Part shown: positions 1-8,259 of the stretch, in pieces
How the letters are laid out: each line of letters opens with the position of its first letter
Numbering within the stretch: position 1 is the stretch's first letter
Assembly (NCBI GenBank): GCA_902775385.1
Contig: CACYMI010000021.1
Coordinates: 1-32,365, forward strand
Length of the DNA: 32,365 bases
Direction of reading: 5' to 3'
DNA from: an uncultured Bacteroidales bacterium
GTDB taxonomy: Bacteria > Bacteroidota > Bacteroidia > Bacteroidales > Bacteroidaceae
Notes under the pieces: generated by a model
The model's input: only the letters and a program-made list of their open reading frames with translations
Databases searched by the model: none
What the model was told of the DNA's origin: nothing
Made by a program: the position numbers and the translations under genes

Positions 1-900
1 ATTGTATTTGCCGGTGTGGGAAAGAGTGACTGGGAAATAGAACTGGGACTGAGAGCCGGGATTCAGTACTTTAACGTGGAGAGTATCCCCGAACTGGAGG
101 TTATCAATGAAATTGCGGGCAGGATGCAGAAAGTGGCTCAGGTGAGTTTCCGCATCAATCCGAACGTGGGTGCCGATACGCATGCCAATATCACTACGGG
201 GCTGGCCGAGAATAAGTTCGGCATTGCCATGGAGGATATGGAGAAGGTGATTGCCCTGGCCGGTGAGATGAAGAATGTGGAGTTTGTGGGGCTGCACTTC
301 CACATCGGAAGCCAGATTATGGAGATGGGTAACTTTGCGGCCCTTTCCAACCGTATAAATGAGTTGCAGGATCGCCTGGAGAAACAGGGCATCTGCGTTA
401 AGAATATTAATGTGGGCGGCGGACTGGGTGTAGATTACGATAACCCTGACGGGAATCCTGTTCCTGACTTCAAGGCTTACTTCGACACTTATGCAGAGAA
501 CCTGAAACTGCGTCCCGGGCAGCAGCTGCACTTTGAGCTGGGACGCGCGGTGGTGGCTCAGTGCGGTTCGCTGATTACCAAGTGCCTGTATGTGAAGAAG
601 GCTACGGCTAAGCAGTTTATCATTGTGGATGCGGGAATGACGGACCTGATACGTCCGGCGCTGTACCATGCCTCGCATAAGATTGAGAATCTGAGCAGTG
701 ATGCCGTGGAGGAGACTTATGATGTGGTAGGGCCCATCTGTGAGAGCAGCGATGTGTTTGCAAAGGATTACAGGGTCAACGCTACCCGGCGTGGTGACTT
801 GCTGGCACTGCGTTCGGCAGGTGCATACGGCCAGATTATGGCTAGTCAGTATAATTGCAGGCCGCTGCCCGAGGGTTACACCACCGAGGACTTATTATAA
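1..900 (+). CDS. lysA: Diaminopimelate decarboxylase, 3' part (5' end outside window)
   Basis: PLP enzyme that decarboxylates meso-diaminopimelate to L-lysine, the last step of lysine synthesis, in the cytoplasm. The frame is open from base 1 (IVFAGVGKSDWEIE...), so the GTG at 16 is an internal valine and the true start lies upstream; 299 residues are visible. Family marks seen: HFHIGSQI in the barrel, the glycine-rich GGGLGVDY that holds the PLP phosphate, ELGRAVVAQCG, ICESSDVFAKD carrying the conserved active-site Cys-Glu-Ser, and GAYGQIMASQYN near the C-terminus. The lysine that binds PLP would be in the missing N-terminal part. Only 3 nt separate its stop from the next gene, so it probably heads or joins an operon with the genes up to 3914. 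Confidence 0.96.
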   Translation: MVFAGVGKSDWEIELGLRAGIQYFNVESIPELEVINEIAGRMQKVAQVSFRINPNVGADTHANITTGLAENKFGIAMEDMEKVIALAGEMKNVEFVGLHFHIGSQIMEMGNFAALSNRINELQDRLEKQGICVKNINVGGGLGVDYDNPDGNPVPDFKAYFDTYAENLKLRPGQQLHFELGRAVVAQCGSLITKCLYVKKATAKQFIIVDAGMTDLIRPALYHASHKIENLSSDAVEETYDVVGPICESSDVFAKDYRVNATRRGDLLALRSAGAYGQIMASQYNCRPLPEGYTTEDLL

Positions 901-903
901 ATA

Positions 904-2058
904 ATGTCAGATACGGCTCTTATAGCACTGGGGGTAAACTTTGTATTATGGGTACTGACCCTGATACTGACGGCTCATTATTCGTGTCTGGGGAACATCA
1001 GCCGCAGGCAGGGCGTTACGCAAGTGAACAGCCAGGCCCTTCCCAGTGTGGCCGTTGTGATAGTGGCACAAGAGGAGGCTGGGGAGTTGCGCAGGCATCT
1101 TCCTGTCTTTTTGCAACAGAAATACCCGGCTGAATATCAGGTAATTGTGGTGGATATCCACAGTACGGATGATACGCAGAAGCTGCTGGAGGAGCTGGAG
1201 GAGGATTATCCGCAGCTGACTCACTCCTGCATTCCGCCATCGGCAAGGGATATCAGCAAGCAGCGTCTGGCGATGATGCTGGGTACGAAGACGGCTTGCA
1301 CGGAATGGGTGGTCTTTACCAAGGCTGACTGTTGCCCAGGGAGCAATGAATGGCTGGCTAGTTTTATGCTGGCTGCGGAACAAGGGAAAGAGGCTGTTAT
1401 AGGCCTGACGCGGTATGCGCAGTGTGAAGATATACAGATGCGGAAGAGGCAGTTCCTACGTCTGTGGAAACAGATGCTGTGGATTCCTTTTGCGGAGCAT
1501 CATCATCCCTATTGGGCGGAAGATTCGCTGCTGGCTTATAGGAGGGAGTATTTCTTCAGCCACCAGGGATTCAGGTCGGACTCGAAGAGGCTGGCAGGAG
1601 CTGCGGCGCTGCTTGTAAACAGAAACATCTCCAAAGGGCAATGTGCTGTTTCGGTAAGCCCGAAGGCTGTTCTGATTCAGGACAATCCCCTGCCCCACAC
1701 ATGGCTGCAGGAACGTGTCTTCGATGCGGATATAGCCAGGCACGCTGCTTACAAGTACCTGTACGGTTGCTGGTACGATATAAAGATGCTGATACCGCTG
1801 ATCTATATGACATCTACCGTGGTGACGTGTATTCTGTGTCTGGAAAACTATATTCTGACCGGAGTTACAGCAGCCTTGTGGCTGTGTGTATGGATTGTCC
1901 GGGACATTGTCTTTAACAGAACGGCCAGGCAGTTGAATATAAAGACATTCCACCTGTTGCTGCCTTTCCTTTGCGCTGCTGTTCCTGTATGGGAATCTCA
2001 GGCATGGATAAAATGGTGTCTTACGAGTAAGAAAGTATTTAGGAAAAAATTTGTATAA
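904..2058 (+). CDS. Membrane-anchored family 2-like glycosyltransferase
   Basis: Predicted 384-residue glycosyltransferase with a GT-A fold. One hydrophobic segment (about residues 5-25) anchors the N-terminus. The nucleotide-sugar binding region follows (VAVVIVAQEEAGEL about 49-62, then QVIVVDIHSTDDT about 79-91). Three hydrophobic segments (about 295-313, 317-337, 348-364) close the protein. The layout resembles membrane glycosyltransferases of envelope polysaccharide or glycolipid synthesis. At the place where family members usually have an Asp-x-Asp, this protein reads FTKADCCPGSNEW (about 138-150), so the first Asp is replaced by Lys. Donor and acceptor cannot be inferred. It starts 3 nt after lysA and ends 9 nt before the DedA gene, so co-transcription is likely. 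Confidence 0.8.
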   Translation: MSDTALIALGVNFVLWVLTLILTAHYSCLGNISRRQGVTQVNSQALPSVAVVIVAQEEAGELRRHLPVFLQQKYPAEYQVIVVDIHSTDDTQKLLEELEEDYPQLTHSCIPPSARDISKQRLAMMLGTKTACTEWVVFTKADCCPGSNEWLASFMLAAEQGKEAVIGLTRYAQCEDIQMRKRQFLRLWKQMLWIPFAEHHHPYWAEDSLLAYRREYFFSHQGFRSDSKRLAGAAALLVNRNISKGQCAVSVSPKAVLIQDNPLPHTWLQERVFDADIARHAAYKYLYGCWYDIKMLIPLIYMTSTVVTCILCLENYILTGVTAALWLCVWIVRDIVFNRTARQLNIKTFHLLLPFLCAAVPVWESQAWIKWCLTSKKVFRKKFV

Positions 2059-2067
2059 TCATTCAGC

Positions 2068-2694
2068 ATGGAGAGTATTCCTTTCATAGCGTGGTGTCTG
2101 GAACACCTTAATTATTGGGTTATCACACTTTTGATGGCCATAGAAAGCAGTTTTATCCCCTTCCCAAGTGAGGTGGTAGTACCGCCCGCTGCCTATCTGG
2201 CTGCCACTAACAGGGAAATGAATGTGGTGCTGGTGGTGGTTTGTGCCACCTTAGGAGCACTTATCGGTGCACTTGTCAACTATGCGCTGGCATATACGCT
2301 GGGCCGTCCGCTGGTGTATAAGTTTGCCAACAGCAGGCTGGGCAATATGTGTCTGATAGACCAGGCTAAGGTGGAGAGAGCTGAGCAGTATTTCAATGAC
2401 CACGGCGCAATCGGCACACTGGTAGGCAGACTCGTACCTGCGGTAAGACAGCTTATCAGTATCCCTGCCGGACTGGCTAAGATGAGGCTGAGCCGCTTTA
2501 TACTGTACACGTCATTAGGCGCCGCTGCGTGGAACAGTATCCTGGCTGCCATCGGTTATTATATGGCCAGCGTGGTTCCGTATGACCAGCTGGATGCCAA
2601 GGTGGCTGAATACAGCGGCGAGGTGAAGATTGCGATGATTGCCATAGGTGCCTTTGTGGTAATCTACCTGGCCTACAAAGGAATCAGGAAATAA
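2068..2694 (+). CDS. DedA/SNARE-associated family membrane protein
   Basis: 208-residue inner-membrane protein of the DedA family (VTT/SNARE-associated fold), whose members act in lipid and membrane homeostasis, some as undecaprenyl-phosphate or phospholipid flippases. Sequence support: IESSFIPFPSEVVVPPAAYLAA near the N-terminus is the characteristic re-entrant helix with E/P/S residues; GALVNYALAYTLGRP follows; GRLVPAVRQLISIPAGLAKM contains the conserved GR..P..R.....PAG motif. Several further hydrophobic helices reach the C-terminus. Length is normal for the family. The substrate is not visible. Its place behind a glycosyltransferase would suit a carrier-lipid role, but that is inference. 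Confidence 0.9.
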   Translation: MESIPFIAWCLEHLNYWVITLLMAIESSFIPFPSEVVVPPAAYLAATNREMNVVLVVVCATLGALIGALVNYALAYTLGRPLVYKFANSRLGNMCLIDQAKVERAEQYFNDHGAIGTLVGRLVPAVRQLISIPAGLAKMRLSRFILYTSLGAAAWNSILAAIGYYMASVVPYDQLDAKVAEYSGEVKIAMIAIGAFVVIYLAYKGIRK

Positions 2695-2729
2695 GAATCA
2701 GTTTACGGTTCTGACTGCTAACTACGATA

Positions 2730-3914
2730 ATGAAGAGAATAACGTTCATCATACTGATTTCTGTTCTTTTGTGCCGGGGTATCATGGCGCAGGAGATGTG
2801 GAATGATCTGGCTTCCTCGGATTACCGTATAGATACTGCTGAGGTGAAGGCGCTTCGGGTGGAGATTGACAACCTGAGTTTCTTCCATGACAACGAGTAC
2901 ACGGGGAAACTGATGAACGGGTATTCACTGCCGGGCCTGTGGGTTCAGCCTAAACTGACTTTCAATCCTGTCAGGCAAATTGGACTGGAAGTGGGTCTGC
3001 ATGCACTTATCTTTAGCGGTGCGAACAAGTATCCGTGCTATGCCTATCATGATATAGCCCGCTGGAAGGGTAACCAGTACCAGTCGGGGGCTCATCTGCT
3101 GCCCTGGTTCAGGGCTAGGGCGCAGTTCAAATATCTGACTGTGGTACTGGGCGATATCTACGGGGGGCAGAACCATAGGCTTGTGGAGCCGCTGCTCAAT
3201 CCGGAAGTGAACCTGTCACAAGACCCTGAGATGGGCGTGCAGCTGTTGTGGGACAGACCGCACTTGCATGCTGATATCTGGTTAAACTGGCAGAGTTACA
3301 TCTTTGAGACGGATACGCATCAGGAGGCTTTTACGGTGGGTATGAACTGGACGGTTTCCTATAACAGGCCGGAAAGCAGGCTGAAATGGTTCACGCCCTT
3401 TCAGCTGGTGATTCAGCACCGTGGTGGTGAGCAGAATATCGCGATGCGGGGGGTTCAGACGATTTGTAATGCGGGTGCGGGGATAAGAATGCTTTACAGG
3501 ACCGACCGGAAGGCGCTGAGAAATATCAATACCGAGCTCAATATGCTGGCAGCCTATCAGCAGAAGGGTGAGCTTTGGCCCTTCAAGACCGGGTTTTCAG
3601 GCCATGTGGGCATGAACCTGGATTTCTGGAATCAGATGGATGTGAAGGCGGGATATGTTTTCTCACCTAAGCATTTTATAAGCTTGTACGGCAATCCGCT
3701 GTTCAACACAGTCAGTCAGAAGGACGGGACAAGTTACAACGGTAACCATACATTGTATGCGGGTATCAGCTATCACAGGATTATTGCCAGGCATTATGTG
3801 ATAGGTGCGCAGGCGCAGGCCTACCAGACGTGGCTGCCGGGTGCCCAGAATATGGCGTTTGACTTCGGACTATACCTGAGGGTCAATCCCAGTATCCTGA
3901 TCAGGAAGTGGTAA
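2730..3914 (+). CDS. Secreted outer-membrane beta-barrel-like protein of unknown function
   Basis: 394 residues. A type I signal peptide is clear (MKRITFIILISVLLCRGIMA, cleavage probably before QEM). The mature part is rich in aromatic residues and in alternating polar/hydrophobic stretches with periodic Trp/Tyr (for example LHADIWLNWQSYIF, LVIQHRGG, MDVKAGYVFSPKHFISLYG), as in outer-membrane beta-barrels. The chain ends in VNPSILIRKW, with a C-terminal aromatic residue as in barrel sorting signals. I do not recognise a named family. It lies 35 nt after the DedA gene, so it may be last in the lysA-led operon. Its stop codon directly abuts the stop of the convergent hydrolase gene, leaving no spacer. 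Confidence 0.75.
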   Translation: MKRITFIILISVLLCRGIMAQEMWNDLASSDYRIDTAEVKALRVEIDNLSFFHDNEYTGKLMNGYSLPGLWVQPKLTFNPVRQIGLEVGLHALIFSGANKYPCYAYHDIARWKGNQYQSGAHLLPWFRARAQFKYLTVVLGDIYGGQNHRLVEPLLNPEVNLSQDPEMGVQLLWDRPHLHADIWLNWQSYIFETDTHQEAFTVGMNWTVSYNRPESRLKWFTPFQLVIQHRGGEQNIAMRGVQTICNAGAGIRMLYRTDRKALRNINTELNMLAAYQQKGELWPFKTGFSGHVGMNLDFWNQMDVKAGYVFSPKHFISLYGNPLFNTVSQKDGTSYNGNHTLYAGISYHRIIARHYVIGAQAQAYQTWLPGAQNMAFDFGLYLRVNPSILIRKW

Positions 3915-4679
3915 TCAGAATTCTAACGTGAGCCCGTCATATGCCAGATGGATATGGGCTGGCAGCAGGGCGTCCTCGGTGGCATGAAGTCCGAGATGAT
4001 GGCTCATGTGTATGATGTAGGTAGGGAGGTCGGGGGCAATGCTCCGGGAGAATTCTACGGCATCCTCTACGGTCTGGTGCGTGGGATGCGGTTCATGGCG
4101 CAGACCGTTTACTACCAGTATTTTTATTCCTTTCAGCAACTCACGGCTCCTTGGTGTGATGTCTGTCATATCGGTAATATAACCTAAGTCTCCTATTCTG
4201 AAACCGAGAATAGGCAGCTTGCCGTGCATGACCTGAAGGGCTGTTACGGGTATGTTGCCGAGCTGTATGCGGTCTCCTTCTTTCATCACGCAAAGCTGCA
4301 GCTGAGGAACACCAGGGTATTTATTTTGGACAAAACAGTATGGGATGCGTTCGCGCAGATGATTGCAGGAATAGCCATCTGCATAGATGGGCATATCATG
4401 GATGTAGCTGAAGGGACGCAGGTCATCTATTCCGCCTACATGGTCATAATGTTCGTGGGTAATCAGGACGGCATCAAGGGACTGACAGAAGTCTATACGC
4501 AGCATCTGCTCGCGGAAATCGGGGCCGCAGTCCACAAGGATGTTGGTATTGCCTTCCTGTACGAGGGCTGAGGAACGTAACCGGTTGTCTCTGGGGTCGG
4601 TGCTGGTGCAGACTTCGCAGTGACACCCCATCTGGGGAACACCACAGCTGGTTCCTGTTCCGAGAAAGGTTATCCTCAT
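3915..4679 (-). CDS. PhnP-like MBL-fold metallo-hydrolase
   Basis: 254-residue metallo-beta-lactamase-fold hydrolase. Metal ligands are seen in ITHEHYDHVGGIDDLRPF (HxHxDH at about 75-80), IIHMSHHLGLH and the C-terminal AHIHLAYDGL. An N-terminal GTSCGVPQMGCHCEVC with Cys 19, 21 and 24 matches the structural zinc site of PhnP-like phosphodiesterases, so a cyclic or linear phosphodiester is the likely substrate type; the real substrate is unknown. The start MRITFLGTG at 4679 is preferred over the longer reading frame (to 4757), because the extra 26 residues lie inside murB and do not resemble the family. The start overlaps the murB stop as ATGA, implying translational coupling. There is no phn gene cluster nearby, so a phosphonate role is not supported. 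Confidence 0.9.
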   Translation of the reverse strand: MRITFLGTGTSCGVPQMGCHCEVCTSTDPRDNRLRSSALVQEGNTNILVDCGPDFREQMLRIDFCQSLDAVLITHEHYDHVGGIDDLRPFSYIHDMPIYADGYSCNHLRERIPYCFVQNKYPGVPQLQLCVMKEGDRIQLGNIPVTALQVMHGKLPILGFRIGDLGYITDMTDITPRSRELLKGIKILVVNGLRHEPHPTHQTVEDAVEFSRSIAPDLPTYIIHMSHHLGLHATEDALLPAHIHLAYDGLTLEF

Positions 4680-5716
4680 ATCCTGCCTATAATGTTTACT
4701 TCGGGAATGAGACGTATGCCGAACTTGGTGAATACGGCATTCTGAACGGCTTGGCACAGGGTGAGGATATCCCGCCCTGTGGCACCGCCTTTATTGACAA
4801 GCACCAGTGCCTGGCGGTCATGGACGGCGGCATGACCCAGAGTTTTCCCCTTCCAGCCGCATTGCTCGATGAGCCATCCGGCAGGAATCTTAACATGCGC
4901 TGTATCGACTACGAAATACGGTACATCAGGGTATCGTGTCTGTATCTTCTGCAGGGTATCATTGCCGACAACGGGATTCATGAAAAAGCTGCCGGCATTA
5001 CCAGTAACCTTGGGATCGGGCAGTTTACTGCGGCGGGTTCTGATAATGACGGAACGGAGTTTGTCTGCGGTGAGCTTCTTTTCGCTGATACCTATCTGAC
5101 GCAGGGATTCCTTCAGCCCGCCATATTCAAGATATGGCGTAAAACTCTTGGACAGCTGATAGCAGACGTGGCAGACAGCATACAGGCCTCTGGCGGAATC
5201 GTCCTTGAAGATGCTGTGACGATAGGAGTAAGTGAGTTCGTCATGACTCCATGTCTTTTCTGACCCGTCAAGGAGGGAAATGGTGTGAACGGAATCTATG
5301 AAGTCACCGGCCTCGATGCCGTAGGCGCCTATATTCTGGACGGCAGCGGCACCTACCTGACCGGGGATGAGGGAGAGGTTCTCCAAGCCGTACCATCCAT
5401 TGTCAATGGCGTACTGTACAAAGTCGTCATGTGTGACGCCGGCTCCTACACTTACCAGTACGCTGTCCTCATCCTCGGAAAGTACTTCGATATCCTTTAT
5501 CTGGGAAAACAGGATAATACCGGGGAAGTCTGACAGGAAGAGAAGGTTGCTGCCTCCACCTATATGCAGCAAGGGGGCCGGAACTGCTGAATGATGGTAT
5601 TGGTCAAGGAATGACTGCAGTTCACTTACACTGCTGTACATAACAAGCTGCCTTGTTCTGACGTCAATTCCGAAGGTGTTGTATTCACGTAAGGAGCAGT
5701 TCTCCAAGTCTGTCAT
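4676..5716 (-). CDS. murB: UDP-N-acetylenolpyruvoylglucosamine reductase, type I
   Basis: 346-residue FAD enzyme that reduces UDP-GlcNAc-enolpyruvate to UDP-MurNAc with NADPH, a cytoplasmic step of peptidoglycan precursor synthesis. FAD-binding region HIGGGSNLLF (51-60) and LSLIPGQVGAAAVQNIGAYG (114-133). The catalytic triad equivalents look intact: Arg in SYRHS (164-168), Ser243 in GNAGSFFMNP and Glu339 in IPEVNIIG. The presence of the Tyr-loop region and a length of about 340 place it in the E. coli-like type I group. It starts 28 nt after the stop of the acidic lipoprotein gene and overlaps the hydrolase gene by 4 nt, so the three genes are probably one transcript. Confidence 0.97.
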   Translation of the reverse strand: MTDLENCSLREYNTFGIDVRTRQLVMYSSVSELQSFLDQYHHSAVPAPLLHIGGGSNLLFLSDFPGIILFSQIKDIEVLSEDEDSVLVSVGAGVTHDDFVQYAIDNGWYGLENLSLIPGQVGAAAVQNIGAYGIEAGDFIDSVHTISLLDGSEKTWSHDELTYSYRHSIFKDDSARGLYAVCHVCYQLSKSFTPYLEYGGLKESLRQIGISEKKLTADKLRSVIIRTRRSKLPDPKVTGNAGSFFMNPVVGNDTLQKIQTRYPDVPYFVVDTAHVKIPAGWLIEQCGWKGKTLGHAAVHDRQALVLVNKGGATGRDILTLCQAVQNAVFTKFGIRLIPEVNIIGRI

Positions 5717-5744
5717 ATCGTTGCTTTATATATGGTTTTCAAAA

Positions 5745-6599
5745 TCAGTTTTCGTAGGCGGTGAGGTACCATTCGTTGTTTTCCTTGTTGAAAACGAACA
5801 TTTCCTGCAGGCCGTTTGACGATCCGGACTTCTGCATTATCATCTGTTTGTGAGAGTACTTCTGCACACCGTAGCGGATGTTGGATATGATACCATGAGG
5901 GACATCAGGGCAAAAGGATCGCCACTGTTCGGCGTTGATGGTGCCCTCGATATAGGCATCATCCTCCTCGGGATCAAGTACCATTACCTTGAGGGGCTGC
6001 TCCACATGTGCCTGCTGATAGACGGAGTCTGAGCTGAAACGGGCATAGAAGGTAAGGAAGTCGTAGATGTCGCTTTCATGGAAGATGACATCACACATGG
6101 ATGTGAGTTTCCATTTCCCCGAAATCAGCCTGAATTCGTAGTTCCTGAGTTTCTCTTCCTGGAGGTCGATACGCTCTACAATGACAAGCGAGTCATCTGC
6201 CTGAAGCTTCTGTTCCTCGACCTGTTTCCTGTCTCCGAACAGTACAGTATAGAAATCGCCTTTCAGGAACCGGAATTCGGAACCGGTATTAAGCGAGGTA
6301 ATCCTGTGGTTTCCGCCGTCGGCATCTGTATAGGACAATGGCCATCCGATTCGCTTGTTCTGCAAACGGTCACTGTGGGTGAAGGCAAACATGAAATCAT
6401 CAAACGACGTATCCAGGCGGTCAGCCTCATCCGCTTCCTCGATCTCCTCTTCAACATCATCCAGCGTGTCTGGGACAAGACACGTTTCAACCTCAGTAGA
6501 ATCTGCGTCTGAAGCAGATTCCGTAATTCCTCCGTTATGGCAGGAGAGAAGAAGAAGTGCCATAACTGTGGGCATTAATACCTTGACTATTCTATACAT
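5745..6599 (-). CDS. Acidic lipoprotein, DUF4348-like
   Basis: 284 residues. A lipoprotein signal is plain: hydrophobic helix then LLLLSC with the lipidated Cys at residue 20. Behind it lies a low-complexity acidic stretch (about 26-65, many D/E/S/T), a linker or surface-export-like region. The globular part begins at about FDDFMFAFTHSDRLQNKRI and reads GWPLSYTDADGG, resembling the Bacteroidetes DUF4348 family, whose function is unknown. There is no catalytic motif that I recognise. It is the first gene of a likely operon with murB and the metallo-hydrolase. A -7-like TACTTTTG lies at 6634-6627 just upstream on the minus strand. Assignment to DUF4348 is from memory of the family pattern and should be treated as probable. 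Confidence 0.75.
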   Translation of the reverse strand: MYRIVKVLMPTVMALLLLSCHNGGITESASDADSTEVETCLVPDTLDDVEEEIEEADEADRLDTSFDDFMFAFTHSDRLQNKRIGWPLSYTDADGGNHRITSLNTGSEFRFLKGDFYTVLFGDRKQVEEQKLQADDSLVIVERIDLQEEKLRNYEFRLISGKWKLTSMCDVIFHESDIYDFLTFYARFSSDSVYQQAHVEQPLKVMVLDPEEDDAYIEGTINAEQWRSFCPDVPHGIISNIRYGVQKYSHKQMIMQKSGSSNGLQEMFVFNKENNEWYLTAYEN

Positions 6600-6626
6600 C
6601 TTAAAGACACACGCCTAAAAATCGCA

Positions 6627-6634
6627 CAAAAGTA
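6627..6634 (-). promoter_or_regulatory. Possible -7 box for the lipoprotein-murB operon
   Basis: TACTTTTG on the minus strand, 27 nt upstream of the lipoprotein start codon. It matches the Bacteroidetes TANNTTTG box. No TTTG is found at the usual distance, so the -33 half is weak or absent. Confidence 0.45.
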
Positions 6635-6678
6635 CGCTTATTTTTTCACATTACCTTCACTTTTCAATAATAAATATG

Positions 6679-6686
6679 TACCTTTG
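6679..6686 (+). promoter_or_regulatory. -7 box of the pheS promoter
   Basis: TACCTTTG matches the Bacteroidetes -7 consensus TANNTTTG exactly and lies 29 nt before the pheS ATG, giving a leader of roughly 20-25 nt. No clear TTTG -33 box is seen 19-21 nt upstream. It shares the 116-bp divergent spacer with the lipoprotein promoter. Confidence 0.6.
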
Positions 6687-6715
6687 CATGGAAATTTCAG
6701 AAAAGTACGAAAACT

Positions 6716-7735
6716 ATGCTTGAAAAGATAGAAAAACTGATGGCTGAGATAGCTTCGCTGGCTGCTAAGAATGCTGACGAGGCCGAGGCGCTGCGTATCA
6801 AATATCTGGGTAAGAAGGGGGAGGTAACGAACCTGATGAATGACTTCCGCAATGTTCCCGCTGAGCAGAAGAGAGAGTTCGGCCAGAAGCTGAATGTGCT
6901 GAAGACGGCTGCCCTGAATAAAATCAATGAGCTGAAGGAAGCTGCCGAGGTTCAGAAGAACGCAGGTTCTTCAGTGGACCTGACACGTACCCCCTACCCC
7001 GTTTCCCTGGGTTCACGGCATCCGCTTACCATTGTGAAGAATGAGATTGTGGACATCTTCAGCCGACTGGGCTTTACACTGGCCGAAGGACCTGAAGTGG
7101 AAGATGACTGGCATGTATATAGCAGTCTGAACTTTGCCGATGATCATCCAGCCCGTGATATGCAGGACACGTTCTTCGTGGAGTCTCATCCTGATATCAT
7201 CCTGCGTAGCCACACCAGTAGCGTACAGTCACGTGTTATGGAGACTTCACAGCCTCCTATACGCATTCTCTGCCCCGGACGCGTATATCGTAATGAGGCC
7301 GTAAGTGCCCGTGCACACTGTTTCTTCCATCAGGTGGAGGGCCTGTACATCGACAAGAATGTAAGTTTTACGGATCTGAAGCAGGTATTGTTGCTCTTTG
7401 CCCAGGAACTTTTCGGCCCGGACACTAAGATTCGGCTTCGCCCCAGCTATTTCCCCTTTACGGAACCTTCGGCCGAGATGGATGTAAGCTGTACAATCTG
7501 CGGCGGTAAGGGCTGCTCCATGTGCAAGGGGTCCGGTTGGCTTGAGATTCTGGGCTGCGGTATGGTTGACCCGGCAGTTCTTGAAGCCAACGGTATTGAC
7601 AGCAGTATTTACACTGGCTACGCCTTCGGTATGGGTATAGAGCGTATCGCCAACCTGAAATATCAGGTGAAGGATCTGCGCATGTTCAGTGAGAACGATA
7701 TCAGATTCCTGGATGAGTTTACAAGCGCTAACTAA
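6716..7735 (+). CDS. pheS: Phenylalanine-tRNA ligase alpha subunit
   Basis: 339-residue catalytic subunit of the alpha2-beta2 enzyme that charges tRNA-Phe. An N-terminal coiled coil (about 1-85) is followed by the class II core: RHPLTIVKNEI (101-111), HTSSVQSRVME (166-176), motif 2 region FFHQVEGLYIDK (203-214), FPFTEPSAEMD (246-256) and motif 3 GMGIERIANLKY (306-317). A four-cysteine knuckle (Cys259, 262, 267, 270) suits a zinc site, which is not present in every bacterial PheS. The beta subunit gene pheT is not in the window, so the two subunits are unlinked here. The stop overlaps the stop of the convergent acetyltransferase gene by 4 nt. Confidence 0.98.
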   Translation: MLEKIEKLMAEIASLAAKNADEAEALRIKYLGKKGEVTNLMNDFRNVPAEQKREFGQKLNVLKTAALNKINELKEAAEVQKNAGSSVDLTRTPYPVSLGSRHPLTIVKNEIVDIFSRLGFTLAEGPEVEDDWHVYSSLNFADDHPARDMQDTFFVESHPDIILRSHTSSVQSRVMETSQPPIRILCPGRVYRNEAVSARAHCFFHQVEGLYIDKNVSFTDLKQVLLLFAQELFGPDTKIRLRPSYFPFTEPSAEMDVSCTICGGKGCSMCKGSGWLEILGCGMVDPAVLEANGIDSSIYTGYAFGMGIERIANLKYQVKDLRMFSENDIRFLDEFTSAN

Positions 7736-8247
7736 AGAAGTTTCTGATATAACATAGCATCCTGCCACTCTTCTCCGTTGCGAAGCCAATGAGGAAGGGT
7801 GGCAGTTCTATTATATCCGGCCTTGGAGAATAGGGCCTGGGCTGCGGGATTACCGGCTGAGACGAAGGCATATAGCTGGTGAATGAACAGATGCTGATGG
7901 GCATACCTGGAGAGTACACTCAGGACTTCGCATCCCAATCCTTGCTGTTGCCACTCTGGCAATATGACAATACCGACCTCTGCCCTGCGGTGGCGGAGGT
8001 CATAGTTCTGCAAATCCACGAAACCGATGGCATCGCGGTTATCGTTAAGTGCGATTACCAGACGCACCTGCCCGTCGGTATTGATATCGTTACCGGTCTG
8101 TTCTATGAAGCGCCTCAGGGAATACATGGAGTAAGGGACGTTGGCGCTGCCATAGTTCCACAAGGCAGTATCATTTTCTATCAGGTACATCAGATCCAGG
8201 TCCTCAGGCTCTGCGGCACGTAGCATTATTCTCTTTCCTTTAAGCAT
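7732..8247 (-). CDS. GNAT-family N-acetyltransferase (RimJ/RimL/SpeG-like)
   Basis: 171 residues covering a single acetyltransferase domain. The start MLKGKRIMLRAAEPEDLDLMY is the typical first strand and helix of RimJ/RimL-like proteins. AEVGIVILPEWQQQGLGCEV (about 89-108) is motif A, which binds acetyl-CoA; the usual Q/RxxGxG/A is read as QQQGLG. AFVSAGNPAAQALFSKAGY is the C-terminal motif B. Acceptor substrate is unknown; the family acetylates ribosomal protein N-termini, polyamines or small molecules. It is the last gene of the long his-led operon, 12 nt after the glycosyltransferase, and overlaps pheS tail-to-tail by 4 nt. Confidence 0.9.
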   Translation of the reverse strand: MLKGKRIMLRAAEPEDLDLMYLIENDTALWNYGSANVPYSMYSLRRFIEQTGNDINTDGQVRLVIALNDNRDAIGFVDLQNYDLRHRRAEVGIVILPEWQQQGLGCEVLSVLSRYAHQHLFIHQLYAFVSAGNPAAQALFSKAGYNRTATLPHWLRNGEEWQDAMLYQKLL

Positions 8248-8259
8248 AATCCATAGTCT

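Noticed and set aside
4680..4757. Longer N-terminus of the metallo-hydrolase
   Set aside because: The extra residues lie in murB and the conserved MRITFLGTGTS start is at 4679, in an ATGA overlap.
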